Shown in pieces: positions 36,986-45,907 of a DNA stretch of 64,000 bases. Made by a program: the position numbers and the translations under genes. Within the stretch, counting starts at the first letter, position 1. Every line of letters begins with the position of its first letter. The DNA lies in the NCBI GenBank assembly GCA_020063565.1, contig JAICDB010000003.1, forward strand, positions 62,001 through 126,000, in the 5' to 3' direction. Under the pieces are notes generated by a model that saw nothing but the letters and a program-made list of their open reading frames with translations, was not told the DNA's origin and did not search any database. The stretch is from Clostridiales bacterium. GTDB taxonomy: Bacteria; Bacillota; DSM-16504; Desulfitibacterales; JAICDB01.

Positions 36986-37918
36986 ATGAAATGGCAAGAA
37001 ATTAGTATTACAACAACTGAGTGTATGCAAGATGCAGTTACCAACATTTTTTATGAAGTTGGGGCAGGCGGGGTTGTTATTGAAGATCCCAATGTAGTTG
37101 CCCGTTATCTGGAAGAAAAAACGTGGGATTATTATGAACTTCCCGAGGAGATACTCCAGGCGGAAAATGTTGTTATTAAAGGTTATTTGCCAATGGATGA
37201 TAAGCTCCCTGATCGCATGGAAGAATTAAAGCTCAAGTTAGAAGCTTTACGGGAGTATTTTGATGATTACTATGGTGAAATATCTACTGCCCAAATTCTT
37301 GAAAAGGATTGGGCTAATGCCTGGAAGGCTTATTATAAGCCTCATAAAGTGGGTAAAAGAATTATAGTTATACCTTCATGGGAAAACTATAATTTAAAGG
37401 ATGGAGAAATTCCCATTTATCTTGATCCGGGAATGGCCTTTGGAACCGGAACTCATCCCACTACTGAGCTCTGCCTGAAAGCCATGGAACGCTATTTGAA
37501 AAAAGGAGATTATGTCTATGATATTGGAACCGGATCGGGTATCTTGGCAATTGCCCATGCAAAGCTCGGGGCGAAAAAGGTACTTGCGCGTGATTTGGAT
37601 GATCTGGCTGTAAGAATGGCAACTGAAAACGTCTTTCGCAATAATCTAAGCGAGATAGTGACTGTAGAAAAGGGAGATCTTTTAAAAGGAATTACCAAGC
37701 CTGCCCACCTTATAACTGCAAATATCATCGCAGATGTAATACTAATGTTAATGGAAAGTGCATTTCAACTGTTACATCCCGGGGGTATTTTCATCAGCAG
37801 CGGAATTATAGCGGAAAGATCGGCTGAAGTGCAAAGGGAGCTTTCCCGAACCGGTTTTGAGATAGTGGAGGCTATGACAGACTCCGGCTGGGTAGCGATA
37901 GTTGCACAAAGGAAGTGA
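36986..37918 (+). CDS. prmA: Ribosomal protein L11 methyltransferase PrmA
   Basis: A 310-residue SAM-dependent methyltransferase that trimethylates lysines and the N-terminus of ribosomal protein L11. The N-terminal domain for L11 recognition begins MKWQEISITTT; the Rossmann fold shows LDPGMAFGTGTHPTTELCL, DIGTGSGILAIAHAKLGA and ANIIADV, characteristic of PrmA. AAGGAG precedes ATG. It sits after dnaJ and overlaps the RBS of rsmE, as in Bacillus. Confidence 0.95.
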   Translation: MKWQEISITTTECMQDAVTNIFYEVGAGGVVIEDPNVVARYLEEKTWDYYELPEEILQAENVVIKGYLPMDDKLPDRMEELKLKLEALREYFDDYYGEISTAQILEKDWANAWKAYYKPHKVGKRIIVIPSWENYNLKDGEIPIYLDPGMAFGTGTHPTTELCLKAMERYLKKGDYVYDIGTGSGILAIAHAKLGAKKVLARDLDDLAVRMATENVFRNNLSEIVTVEKGDLLKGITKPAHLITANIIADVILMLMESAFQLLHPGGIFISSGIIAERSAEVQRELSRTGFEIVEAMTDSGWVAIVAQRK

Positions 37919-37922
37919 TGAT

Positions 37923-38669
37923 TTGCAGCAATTTTTTTTGCCTGAAGGAGCGCTGGAAAAAAATTCAGTCATAATTAGCGGTGAAAATTATAAACATATG
38001 GTTAAAGTATTGAGAATGCAAAAGGGAGATAAAATACTTCTCGCAGACGGAAGCGGTAAGCAGTATGAGGCTGAGATAAAAGAGATTGGTAATGAAAATG
38101 TAGTTGCAGAAATAGTGAAAGAAAAACAGGCAAATACAGAGCCGCCTTTAAAAGTAATTCTGCTTCAGGGTTTACCCAAAAAGGATAAGATGGAATTTAT
38201 AGTTCAAAAGGGAACAGAACTGGGAATGTATTCTCTGATACCTATAGAGTCTGTTAGAACTGTGGTTAAGCTGGACTCTAAAAAGGCTGCCTCTCGAAAA
38301 AACAGGTGGCAAAAAATAGCTTTAGAGGCTGCGAAGCAATGCCGGAGGGCTGTTGTTCCGCAAATTAAAGAAATTTCTTCCCTCAAAGAGGCGCTGACCG
38401 CATTAGATGTAGACCTTATATTATTTCCCTGGGAAGATGAAAAAACTCTCACCTTGAAAGATGCTTTAAAGAATATTGCAAGCGATAAAATAAAATCGGT
38501 AGCTGTTGCCATAGGACCTGAAGGTGGGTGGGCACCTGAGGAAGTCCGACTGGCAAAGGAATTTGGTGCGGAACTAGTTAGTTTAGGACCGCGAATTTTA
38601 AGAACAGAAACGGCAGGAATAGCGGCAATTACCATGCTTTTATACCAGCTGGGAGATTTAGGAGGATAA
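37923..38669 (+). CDS. rsmE: 16S rRNA m3U1498 methyltransferase RsmE
   Basis: A 248-residue SPOUT methyltransferase that modifies U1498 of 16S rRNA. An N-terminal PUA-like domain (HMVKVLRMQKGDKILLADG) is followed by the knotted domain with LPKKDKMEFIVQKGTELG, the SAM loop AIGPEGGWAPEEV and LGPRILRTETA. The start is TTG 37923 (MQQFFLPEGALEKN) with GGAAGTGAT before it; the track start inside prmA would add seven residues. Two bases after its stop region mtaB begins. Confidence 0.95.
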   Translation: MQQFFLPEGALEKNSVIISGENYKHMVKVLRMQKGDKILLADGSGKQYEAEIKEIGNENVVAEIVKEKQANTEPPLKVILLQGLPKKDKMEFIVQKGTELGMYSLIPIESVRTVVKLDSKKAASRKNRWQKIALEAAKQCRRAVVPQIKEISSLKEALTALDVDLILFPWEDEKTLTLKDALKNIASDKIKSVAVAIGPEGGWAPEEVRLAKEFGAELVSLGPRILRTETAGIAAITMLLYQLGDLGG

Positions 38670-38671
38670 AA

Positions 38672-39976
38672 GTGAAAAAAAAATGTGCATTTCATGTTTT
38701 GGGCTGCAAAGTAAATCAAAATGAGGTGGAAGCATTAAAAAATATCTTCCGTAAGGAAGGTTATGTTGTAGTCCCATTTCATGAAAAGGCTGATGTATAC
38801 GTTATTCATACTTGTACGGTAACCCATATTAGTGATCGTAAATCAAGGCAATTCATAAGAAAGGCCATTAAAAACAACCCGGAGGCAGTAGTGGCCGTAA
38901 CCGGTTGTTATGCGCAGGTTTCCCCCCATGAGATTGCAAAAATTCCCGGTGTAGATATAATAATCGGTACAAAAGACAGGCACCGGATAGTACAGTTAGT
39001 GGAAGAAGTCAAGGAAAAAAATGAAATTTTAAATCTGGTGGATGAAAGTAAATTTTACAAGGAGTTTGAAGAGCTTCCCCTTGCTAATCCCGACCGGGCA
39101 AGGGCTTTTTTGAAGGTACAGGAAGGTTGTGACCGCTATTGTACATACTGCATAATCCCTTATGCCAGGGGTCCGGTTAGAAGTAGGGACCCGGAAAGTA
39201 CAATTACTGAAGTGAAAAAATTGGTTTCTCAGGGGTATCTTGAGGTTGTATTAACCGGTATACATACTGCATTGTACGGTAAGGATTTTGCGGATGAAGA
39301 CGTTGATTTGAGTTGGCTTATAGAACGCCTGGCGAAAATAGACGGTTTAAAAAGGCTGAGGGTAAGCTCCATTGATCCGGATGATTTTACTCCCCGTCTT
39401 TTAAAGGTAATGACGGAAAACCCGGTAGTCTGTCCCCATTTTCATATTCCCCTTCAAAGTGGAGATGACCGGATTTTAAAGAAAATGGGAAGAAGGTATA
39501 CTACGGCGGATTATGAGTCTTTAGTGGAAGAAATTAAAAAGAGGAAGCCTGGGGCGGCTATAACTACAGATATTATGGTTGGCTTTCCGGGTGAAGATGA
39601 GGAAAAGTTTACTAATTCATATAAATTTGTTGAAAAAATGCCCTTTAGCGACCTTCATGTTTTTAAATACTCTAAACGCCAAGGTACTCCTGCTGCCAAA
39701 ATGAAAGATCAGGTTGAACCGGCAGTGAAAAATGAGCGCAGTGAAAAATTAATTAAACTGGCAGAAGGTAAGTTTAGCCATTATGCCGCTAATTTTTTAG
39801 GTTGTTGGAAAGAAGTACTTGTTGAAAGAAAGTTAGAAAACGGCTACTGGGAGGGCCATACGGATAATTACCTTCCGGTACAATTTTCAGCGCATGGAGA
39901 TGCTGATTTAGGATGTCAGTTGGTTAATGTCTGCCTCAAAAAAGTTGAAGGCAAGAAAATAATTGGTAAAATATAA
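38672..39976 (+). CDS. mtaB: tRNA t6A37 methylthiotransferase MtaB
   Basis: A 434-residue radical SAM methylthiotransferase that converts t6A37 to ms2t6A37 in tRNAs decoding ANN codons. The N-terminal UPF0004 domain contains HVLGCKVNQNEVEAL, where GCKVNQ is the MtaB mark as distinct from MiaB, plus Cys in HTCTVTH and VTGCYAQ. The radical SAM motif is CDRYCTYC. A TRAM-like C-terminal part follows. It starts at GTG 38672 with GGAGG upstream, directly after rsmE, the same order as in Bacillus (yqeU-yqeV). Confidence 0.95.
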   Translation: MKKKCAFHVLGCKVNQNEVEALKNIFRKEGYVVVPFHEKADVYVIHTCTVTHISDRKSRQFIRKAIKNNPEAVVAVTGCYAQVSPHEIAKIPGVDIIIGTKDRHRIVQLVEEVKEKNEILNLVDESKFYKEFEELPLANPDRARAFLKVQEGCDRYCTYCIIPYARGPVRSRDPESTITEVKKLVSQGYLEVVLTGIHTALYGKDFADEDVDLSWLIERLAKIDGLKRLRVSSIDPDDFTPRLLKVMTENPVVCPHFHIPLQSGDDRILKKMGRRYTTADYESLVEEIKKRKPGAAITTDIMVGFPGEDEEKFTNSYKFVEKMPFSDLHVFKYSKRQGTPAAKMKDQVEPAVKNERSEKLIKLAEGKFSHYAANFLGCWKEVLVERKLENGYWEGHTDNYLPVQFSAHGDADLGCQLVNVCLKKVEGKKIIGKI

Positions 39977-39993
39977 TGGAGGAGGTGGAAAAA

Positions 39994-40338
39994 ATGGCTG
40001 AAGAATGTGTGTTCTGTAAAATAATTAATAAAGAGCTTCCTGCAGCAATAGTTTATGAAGATGATGACATTTTAGCATTCAAGGATATTAAGCCAATTGC
40101 TCCAGTACATATTTTAATAATACCGAAAAAACATATTCCTGATATGACTGCCGTAACGGAAAATGATGTGGATTTAATAGGTAAGATTCACCTTGCGGCA
40201 ATAAAAATAGCTGAAGAGCTTGGAATATCTGAAAAGGGCTTTAGACTGGTGAACAACTGCAAACAGCATGGCGGGCAGGTTGTTTATCACCTGCATTATC
40301 ACCTGCTAGGGGGAGAAGCGCTGTCAATATTTGCTTAG
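39994..40338 (+). CDS. HIT-family nucleotide phosphoramidase (HinT-like)
   Basis: A 114-residue HIT-domain protein. It opens MAEECVFCKIINKELPAAIVYEDDD and ends with the histidine triad in YHLHYHLLGGE. The family hydrolyses AMP-lysine and other nucleoside phosphoramidates. The start is ATG 39994, preceded by GGAGGAGGTGG; the track start overlaps the end of mtaB. It lies in the mtaB-rpsU interval, but rpsU has its own promoter. Confidence 0.93.
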   Translation: MAEECVFCKIINKELPAAIVYEDDDILAFKDIKPIAPVHILIIPKKHIPDMTAVTENDVDLIGKIHLAAIKIAEELGISEKGFRLVNNCKQHGGQVVYHLHYHLLGGEALSIFA

Positions 40339-40342
40339 AATA

Positions 40343-40372
40343 TTGACTGTAGGCAAAGAATTGTAGTATAAT
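40343..40372 (+). promoter_or_regulatory. Sigma-A-type promoter of rpsU-yqeY
   Basis: TTGACT (40343-40348), 18 bases, TATAAT (40367-40372). It begins within the few bases after the HIT gene stop codon and leaves a leader of about 75 nt before rpsU. Confidence 0.75.
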
Positions 40373-40454
40373 TTGCAGTGAACCTCTGGCCATTGTCTTT
40401 TTCGGTTTGCGCAGGAAGCCTAACGGTTGGCTGTTGGAGGGAGGGAAACGGAGG

Positions 40455-40637
40455 TTGAGCGAAGTAAAAGTAAGAAAAAATGAGGATTTGGATAGTGCCC
40501 TTCGCCGTTTTAAAAGGTCTTGCCAAAGGTCAGGTATAATGGCTGAGGCAAGAAAGAGGGAACATTATGAAAAGCCTAGCGTCAAGCGCAAGAAGAAAGC
40601 GGAAGCAGCTAGGAAAAAAAGAAGACGTTTTAAGTAG
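40455..40637 (+). CDS. rpsU: 30S ribosomal protein bS21
   Basis: A 60-residue, highly basic protein identical in layout to Firmicute S21: [22 protein letters not shown], then [19 protein letters not shown] and the Arg/Lys-rich end RRRF. It joins the small subunit late and influences initiation. The start is TTG 40455; the longer ORF-track version would add sixteen residues that belong to the GGAGGG-containing leader. It is co-transcribed with yqeY. Confidence 0.95.
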   Translation: MSEVKVRKNEDLDSALRRFKRSCQRSGIMAEARKREHYEKPSVKRKKKAEAARKKRRRFK

Positions 40638-40651
40638 GGGGATTGACTGAA

Positions 40652-41101
40652 ATGTCCCTAAAGGAAAAGTTGCAACAGGATATGAAAGATGCAATGAAAG
40701 AAAGAGAAGCCGGAAAACTGAAACTCTCCGTATTGCGCCTTACCTTGGCCGCTATAAAGAATAAAGAAATTCAATCCGGATATGACTTAGATGATGCAGC
40801 AATTGAAGAAGTAATAGCGAAAGAAGTCAAACAAAGGCGAGAGGCGATGGCGGAATATCAGAATGTCGGCCGTGAGGATGTTGTGCGTAAGCTCAACCAG
40901 GAAATAGAATTTCTCCTGCCTTATCTTCCTCAACAGCTCACTGAAGGGGAAATACGCCAGATTGTTGAGAAAGCAATAGCTCAGGTAGGGGCTAAGGACA
41001 AATCTGACCTGGGTAAAGTCATGGGAGCAGTAATGCCCCAGGTAAAAGGCAAAGCAGACGGCAAAATTGTAAATAAAATTGCACAAGAACTTCTTGGATA
41101 A
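40652..41101 (+). CDS. GatB/YqeY domain-containing protein
   Basis: A 149-residue helical protein of the YqeY family, related to the tail domain of the GatB amidotransferase subunit. Conserved parts are SLKEKLQQDMKDAMKEREAGKLKLSVLRL near the start and DLGKVMGAVMPQVKGKADGKIVNKIAQELL at the end. The function is unproven, though tRNA binding is often suggested. ATG 40652 is chosen, since GGGGGATTG precedes it. It follows rpsU by 14 bp, as in most Firmicutes, and ends the transcript. Confidence 0.93.
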   Translation: MSLKEKLQQDMKDAMKEREAGKLKLSVLRLTLAAIKNKEIQSGYDLDDAAIEEVIAKEVKQRREAMAEYQNVGREDVVRKLNQEIEFLLPYLPQQLTEGEIRQIVEKAIAQVGAKDKSDLGKVMGAVMPQVKGKADGKIVNKIAQELLG

Positions 41102-41104
41102 TAT

Positions 41105-41140
41105 AAAGCCTGGTATGCTGCAATACCAGGCTTTTATTTA
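41105..41140 (+). terminator. Intrinsic terminator after yqeY
   Basis: AAAGCCTGGTAT pairs with ATACCAGGCTTT across a six-base loop, followed by TATTTATA. Confidence 0.85.
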
Positions 41141-41265
41141 TACTATACTTTTCATATTTTTTTCATATTATTGTGGTAAACTTATAGTAGTAACAATATT
41201 GTATTCTTGCTAATCAGTACTGGGGACGTTAGTTAAGTAAAAGTAATGAAGAAGGAGGTGAGGGG

Positions 41266-42588
41266 ATGGCGCTGGCATTAAATAACAGGCGTATTTCTTA
41301 TCAAACAATATTTGCATTAGCAGTAATCATATTAGTAGCTTTTTCCTTCTCAGCACATGCTGCTCCTGAGAAAGTTTACGTAGCTCCTGTTACGGGAGTT
41401 ATAGATGGTGGTACATATGCTTTTTTAGAAAGGGTTTATGAAGAAGCGGAAAAAGAAGATAAAGGGATAGTACTTCTGGAGATTGACACTCCCGGTGGCT
41501 ATATTGTATATGCCCAAAAGATCCGCGACCTGATTGAGCATTCAACTGTAAAAACCATAGCATTTGTAGATAATAATGCTCTATCTGCCGGGGCATTAAT
41601 TGCTTTGATTTCGGATGAGCTTGTCATGTCGCCGGGTGCTACCATGGGCGCTGCAGAGCCGCGAATAGGCAATGAAAAAGCGGATCCAAAGATTGTTTCC
41701 GCATGGTCCAAGGAATTAAAAACTGCTGCTGAATTAAATGGTAAAAACGGCGATATTGCTATGGCTATGGCGGATGCCAAGATAGAAATAGAGGGACTGG
41801 TAGGAAAGGGAGAACTTTTAACACTAACAGCCAAAGAGGCATTGGAACATGAATTGGCTGATGCTATTTTGGCAAATCGCCGGGAAGTTTTAGAACAATT
41901 TGGCTTGCAAAATGCAGAAATAGTTGAGGAAACCCCCGGTGCATTTGAAGGAATTGCCAGCTGGGTATCTAACCCGTATATAAGCGCAATTTTACTAACC
42001 ATAGGGATTGCAGGTTTAGTAATTGAAATTTTCACCATAGGGTTTGGGATACCGGGCAGCATTGGCTTAATTGCCCTGGGAATATATTTCTTTGGCAGCA
42101 TGTTTGCAGGTTTATCCGGCTATGAGGCCATCCTATTATTTGTCCTGGGGATTATTCTCCTGGTTGCAGAAATCTTTTTTATCCCCGGTTTCGGTCTTGC
42201 AGGTATAGGAGGCTTAATTGCTCTAATTTTAGGTGTTGTTATGGCAGCGCCTAGTGTGGAACAGGCTGTTACCTCATTAGTGGCGGCCATTATCGGCACT
42301 GTAATTTTGTTATTTTTAAGTATTAAATTTTTGCCCACCAGAAGAGTCTGGAGTCGTTTGATTTTAAGTGATAAACAGGAAAAGGACAAATATATAGCTC
42401 CGACTAACACCCTTGTGGAACTCATTGGAGCCAGCGGTGAAACTCTTACACCACTTAGACCAGCTGGTACTGCAAAAATTAATGGTAAGAGAATCGATGT
42501 TGTTACTTCAGGGGAATTTATAAGTAAGGGTACAAAAATAAAAGTTATAAAAGTTGAAGGTCCACGCGTTATAGTGGAAGAAGAGTAA
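41266..42588 (+). CDS. NfeD-type membrane serine protease with ClpP-like domain
   Basis: A 440-residue long-form NfeD protein. A signal segment ([19 protein letters not shown]) precedes a ClpP-class domain with [19 protein letters not shown] and [29 protein letters not shown], in which SAG holds the likely nucleophile. Four membrane segments follow (about 235-355), then a soluble OB-fold domain ([32 protein letters not shown]). It is paired with floA, as in the Bacillus yqeZ-yqfA operon, and probably acts with it in membrane microdomains. GGAGGTGAGGGG precedes ATG. Confidence 0.92.
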   Translation: MALALNNRRISYQTIFALAVIILVAFSFSAHAAPEKVYVAPVTGVIDGGTYAFLERVYEEAEKEDKGIVLLEIDTPGGYIVYAQKIRDLIEHSTVKTIAFVDNNALSAGALIALISDELVMSPGATMGAAEPRIGNEKADPKIVSAWSKELKTAAELNGKNGDIAMAMADAKIEIEGLVGKGELLTLTAKEALEHELADAILANRREVLEQFGLQNAEIVEETPGAFEGIASWVSNPYISAILLTIGIAGLVIEIFTIGFGIPGSIGLIALGIYFFGSMFAGLSGYEAILLFVLGIILLVAEIFFIPGFGLAGIGGLIALILGVVMAAPSVEQAVTSLVAAIIGTVILLFLSIKFLPTRRVWSRLILSDKQEKDKYIAPTNTLVELIGASGETLTPLRPAGTAKINGKRIDVVTSGEFISKGTKIKVIKVEGPRVIVEEE

Positions 42589-42608
42589 AAATAAGGGGGT
42601 ACATAATT

Positions 42609-43625
42609 ATGCCGTTAAGTCTTTTGAGTAGCTTAATAATGCTTGTGTTGGTAGTAGTCTTTGTTGCCTTTGTGTTTACATTTATTCCGGTGGGCTTATG
42701 GATCTCAGCGCTCGCTGCCGGTGTTAAAGTAGGCTTTTTTCAACTAATTGGTATGAGATTAAGGCGGGTACCGCCTGCTAAAATAGTAGCGCCAATGATT
42801 AAGGCTGACAAGGCGGGGCTGGAAGTTTCTATAAATAAACTGGAAGCTCATTATCTTGCAGGTGGAAATGTAGACAGGGTTGTTGATGCCTTAATTGCTG
42901 CAGAAAGGGCGGGCATTGATCTAAAATTTGAAAGGGCTGCTGCCATTGACCTGGCAGGAAGGGATGTTAAAGAAGCGGTAACTGTTTCAGTAACTCCAAA
43001 GGTTATTGAAACCCCGGTCGTTGCTGCCATGGCAAAGGATGGTATTCAGGTCAAGGCAACTGCCCGGGTAACTGTTCGTGCCAATATTGAACGCCTGGTT
43101 GGAGGTGCAGGCGAAGAAACAATTATTGCCAGAGTCGGTGAAGGTATTGTTACCACAATAGGTTCTGCTGAGTCGCATAAAGACGTTTTAGAAAACCCCG
43201 ATATCATTTCAAAAAACGTACTTTCCAAAGGCTTGGATTCAGGTACCGCATTTGAAATTCTTTCAATTGACATTGCTGATGTGGATGTTGGTAAGAATAT
43301 AGGTGCGGAATTGCAGACTGACCAGGCAGAGGCAGATAAGAACATCGCCCAGGCCAAGGCTGAAGAAAGAAGGGCTATGGCTGTAGCTAAGGAACAGGAA
43401 ATGAGAGCTTTAGTTCAGGAAAACAGGGCAAAAGTAGTGGAAGCAGAAGCGGAAGTTCCAAGGGCTATGGCTGCCGCTTTAAGGGAAGGAAAGCTTGGAG
43501 TCATGGATTATTACAATATGCAGAATCTTATAGCTGATACGGATATGAGGCAAGCAATTTCCAAAACAACTGATCCAAGCGGAAAAGAAGGGAGTTCATC
43601 CTCTAAAAAAGGCCTTAACGAGTAA
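42609..43625 (+). CDS. floA: Flotillin-like protein FloA
   Basis: A 338-residue membrane-associated scaffold. A hydrophobic N-terminus (about 5-35) is followed by the conserved FloA core ([68 protein letters not shown]) and an Ala/Glu-rich coiled coil ([30 protein letters not shown]). The protein organises fluid membrane microdomains in Bacillus. It is 20 bp after the NfeD gene with AAGGGGGT as RBS, a pairing conserved across Firmicutes. Confidence 0.95.
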   Translation: MPLSLLSSLIMLVLVVVFVAFVFTFIPVGLWISALAAGVKVGFFQLIGMRLRRVPPAKIVAPMIKADKAGLEVSINKLEAHYLAGGNVDRVVDALIAAERAGIDLKFERAAAIDLAGRDVKEAVTVSVTPKVIETPVVAAMAKDGIQVKATARVTVRANIERLVGGAGEETIIARVGEGIVTTIGSAESHKDVLENPDIISKNVLSKGLDSGTAFEILSIDIADVDVGKNIGAELQTDQAEADKNIAQAKAEERRAMAVAKEQEMRALVQENRAKVVEAEAEVPRAMAAALREGKLGVMDYYNMQNLIADTDMRQAISKTTDPSGKEGSSSSKKGLNE

Positions 43626-43638
43626 GGAGTGATTCCCT

Positions 43639-44127
43639 TTGGATTTGATAGGGATAATAATATTTATTTTATTTGTAGTTGCCAGGGCATTCAGTGAAAC
43701 ACAAAAGAAAAAGAGACAATTTGAAGAAAGGCGGAGACGCCCTGTCAGTGAACCTGAGCTGCCTAGATTTGATACGAAAAAAATTAATGAACTTCCGGTT
43801 GATGATACAACTAAAAAAGTTTTAGAAGACTCGAGACCCCTTAAAAAAGCTCACAAAATAAAGGAAGAGATAGAGCGGGAATTTGAAGATTACCGTAAAT
43901 ATAAGAAACAAAGACAGTTTGAAGAGAAAAAATATCTCAAGGAAGTTAAACAACCAGTTTTTTCAGAGAAAAATCGTTTAAGGCCAGCTTATAAAAAAAC
44001 CAGGCAAAGTTCAGTATCACCCGTTTCCGGTCTGCAATTTTCAAATGACGAGATTGTAAAGGGTATAATTATGTCTGAAATATTACAACCACCCAGATCA
44101 AAAAGAAATAACACAAGATGTAGATAA
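43639..44127 (+). CDS. Small membrane-anchored charged protein after floA, unknown
   Basis: A 162-residue protein starting at TTG 43639 with AAGGAGTGA upstream. A short N-terminal membrane segment (DLIGIIIFILFVVARAFSE) is followed by a very basic/acidic, probably disordered cytoplasmic region (KKKRQFEERRRRPV, KIKEEIEREFEDYRKYKK) and a conserved-looking end (NDEIVKGIIMSEILQPPRSKR). Position after floA resembles that of Bacillus yqfB, but similarity is not evident. It closes the nfeD-floA operon. Confidence 0.75.
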   Translation: MDLIGIIIFILFVVARAFSETQKKKRQFEERRRRPVSEPELPRFDTKKINELPVDDTTKKVLEDSRPLKKAHKIKEEIEREFEDYRKYKKQRQFEEKKYLKEVKQPVFSEKNRLRPAYKKTRQSSVSPVSGLQFSNDEIVKGIIMSEILQPPRSKRNNTRCR

Positions 44128-44157
44128 CCTGCCGAAAAAGGCAGGTTAATTTTTTTG
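44126..44157 (+). terminator. Intrinsic terminator of the nfeD-floA operon
   Basis: AACCTGCC pairs with GGCAGGTT around GAAAAA, followed by AATTTTTTTG. The stem starts in the stop codon of the preceding gene. Confidence 0.88.
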
Positions 44158-44230
44158 AACAATATTTGGATAATATTTTGTACTTATTAAATTTACCTCC
44201 GCATAGATTTAGAGGGAGGAGGGGTTATCT

Positions 44231-44524
44231 ATGGCTAAAAAGGATAGCCTTAAAAACAAGTCTCGTAAAGTTGGAGAACATGTCGTTGAATTTCTGGATA
44301 TGCCGCAGGAAGTTATACTTGATGTCCCCAAAGTTACATGTGTTGGACAAAGTTTGATAACCATAGAAAATCACAGGGGAATTGTTGAATATTCACCTCA
44401 AAAAATACGTATAAATGTTTCCGTAGGGGAAGTGGAGATTACAGGAAGTAATCTCCGGGTGAAAAATATTTTACCTGAGGAAGTGGATATTGAAGGGACA
44501 ATAAAAAATATATCATTTAAATAG
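44231..44524 (+). CDS. yqfC: Sporulation protein YqfC
   Basis: A 97-residue YabP/YqfC-family protein. It contains the typical FLDMPQEVILDVPKVTCVGQSLITIENHRGIVEYSPQKIRI and ends with GSNLRVKNILPEEVDIEGTIKNISF. The family is made in the mother cell during sporulation and helps forespore development. GGAGGAGGGG precedes the ATG. It is 14 bp ahead of yqfD, the usual partner, which strongly suggests an endospore former. Confidence 0.93.
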   Translation: MAKKDSLKNKSRKVGEHVVEFLDMPQEVILDVPKVTCVGQSLITIENHRGIVEYSPQKIRINVSVGEVEITGSNLRVKNILPEEVDIEGTIKNISFK

Positions 44525-44538
44525 GGGTAGGGAAGGGT

Positions 44539-45768
44539 ATGCAGTTAAAAAAATTATTTGCATATTTTAAAGGATATGTCACCCTGAGGGTAGAAGGAAA
44601 ATTTCTGGAAAAATTTTTAAATTTAGCGCTTCACCAGGGAATCTATTTTTTTGATGCAAAGACACTCAGTCCTCAAGTTATAGAACTTAATGTTCTTTTA
44701 GAGGATTTTTGGCAATTAAGACATATTACCAAAAAAGTTTACTGTACTATCAGAGTTAAATCTAAGCACGGTTTGCCTTTTATTTGGAGTAATTTAAAAA
44801 AGAGGAAAATGTTGCTTGTAGGCTTTATATGTTTTATAATTACACTTTATTTAATGTCAGGATTTATATGGCAGGTTGAAATTAAAAGCTATGATGAATT
44901 ATACAACATTAGTGAAGATGAGATAGCTGAAGAAGTATATAAATTAGGATTAAAACCCGGTGCACTGAAAATGAAGATTGACCGACATGAGTTGGAGAAG
45001 AAATTAGCTCAAAATATGGAACTGTTATCATGGGTAGCAATTGATTTTCAAGGAACTAAAGCAATTGTTAAAGTTGTCGAAAGGGTTATTCCTTCACCGG
45101 AACAATTGGAAAAGAACCCTGCCCATGTGGTAGCTGTAAAGGATGGTATTATAGAAGAGTTTCTGGTGATGGTTGGAGAGCCGAAGGTTAAAGTCGGAGA
45201 CACTGTGCATCAGGGACAAATTTTGATTTCGGGGCTTATATATCCTCAGGTAGCAGAAAATCCTGAGGAGGAACAAGAGGAAGGAAATCTGGGAGAACCT
45301 AGAAAGGTAAAGGCGCGGGGGATAGTAAGAGCAAGTGTTTGGTACCAGGTTAACACAAGTATTAAATTGCATGAGGTTAAAACTAAAAGAACAGGTAATT
45401 ATCAGAAAAACATAAAATTAGCTGTGGGGAACAAAATATACCTAGTTAAAGGGCAAAAAAACTGTATCTTTGCAAACTTTGAAACTGAAAAAAAGGAGAG
45501 AAAGTTTCAATTTGGGGATTTTACCCCCCCTTTGAAAATTATTCAAACAGTGTACCATGAAGTAGAAGCTGAAGAAAAAAAAATTAGTCTTGATGAAGCT
45601 GTTAAAATTGCAACTCGCAAGGCATTAAGAAAAATTGAAGATAAATTGCCCCAAGGGGCAAAAATTTTGGATCACCAGGTTGAGGTTTTAGATAAAAATA
45701 AAGATAATATAAAGGTTAAAGTATTAGTTAAGAGCCTTGAAGATATTACTAAGACTCTATCTTTTTAA
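44539..45768 (+). CDS. yqfD: Sporulation protein YqfD
   Basis: A 409-residue stage IV-type sporulation membrane protein. A soluble N-terminal part (GYVTLRVEGKFLEKFLNLALHQGIYFFDA) leads to one membrane span (about 92-112, MLLVGFICFIITLYLMSGFIW) and an extracytoplasmic region with DELYNISEDEIAEEVYKLGLKPGALK and VVERVIPSP. In Bacillus YqfD is needed for efficient spore formation under sigma-E; its mechanism is uncertain. GGGGTAGGGAAGG lies before ATG. I did not see a convincing sigma-E promoter upstream of yqfC. Confidence 0.93.
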   Translation: MQLKKLFAYFKGYVTLRVEGKFLEKFLNLALHQGIYFFDAKTLSPQVIELNVLLEDFWQLRHITKKVYCTIRVKSKHGLPFIWSNLKKRKMLLVGFICFIITLYLMSGFIWQVEIKSYDELYNISEDEIAEEVYKLGLKPGALKMKIDRHELEKKLAQNMELLSWVAIDFQGTKAIVKVVERVIPSPEQLEKNPAHVVAVKDGIIEEFLVMVGEPKVKVGDTVHQGQILISGLIYPQVAENPEEEQEEGNLGEPRKVKARGIVRASVWYQVNTSIKLHEVKTKRTGNYQKNIKLAVGNKIYLVKGQKNCIFANFETEKKERKFQFGDFTPPLKIIQTVYHEVEAEEKKISLDEAVKIATRKALRKIEDKLPQGAKILDHQVEVLDKNKDNIKVKVLVKSLEDITKTLSF

Positions 45769-45808
45769 TTTAAATAAAATATATAATATATTATATAGAA
45801 GTTATTAA

Positions 45809-45849
45809 CTCAATATATTATTGAGGCTTAGAGTGAAAGAATGTATAAT
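45809..45849 (+). promoter_or_regulatory. Candidate promoter of the phoH operon with an overlapping palindromic operator
   Basis: TTGAGG (45821-45826), 17 bases, TATAAT (45844-45849) form a good sigma-A promoter. CTCAATA-TAT-TATTGAG (45809-45825) is a perfect palindrome whose right arm covers the -35 box, suggesting repression by a dimeric protein. A 12-bp word TATAATATATTA occurs at 45782 and again at 45844. Confidence 0.55.
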
Positions 45850-45907
45850 ATATTAAGCGTATAAATTAGGGTTACTTTAATATTTTATTGAGGAGGTAAA
45901 GCTTAAT

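Noticed and set aside
38204-38719. 171-residue minus-strand ORF over rsmE/mtaB
   Set aside because: Antisense shadow; both plus-strand genes are complete and conserved.
41499-42101. 200-residue minus-strand ORF inside the NfeD gene
   Set aside because: Antisense shadow of a well-supported gene; composition is low-complexity Ser/Ala/Pro without motifs.
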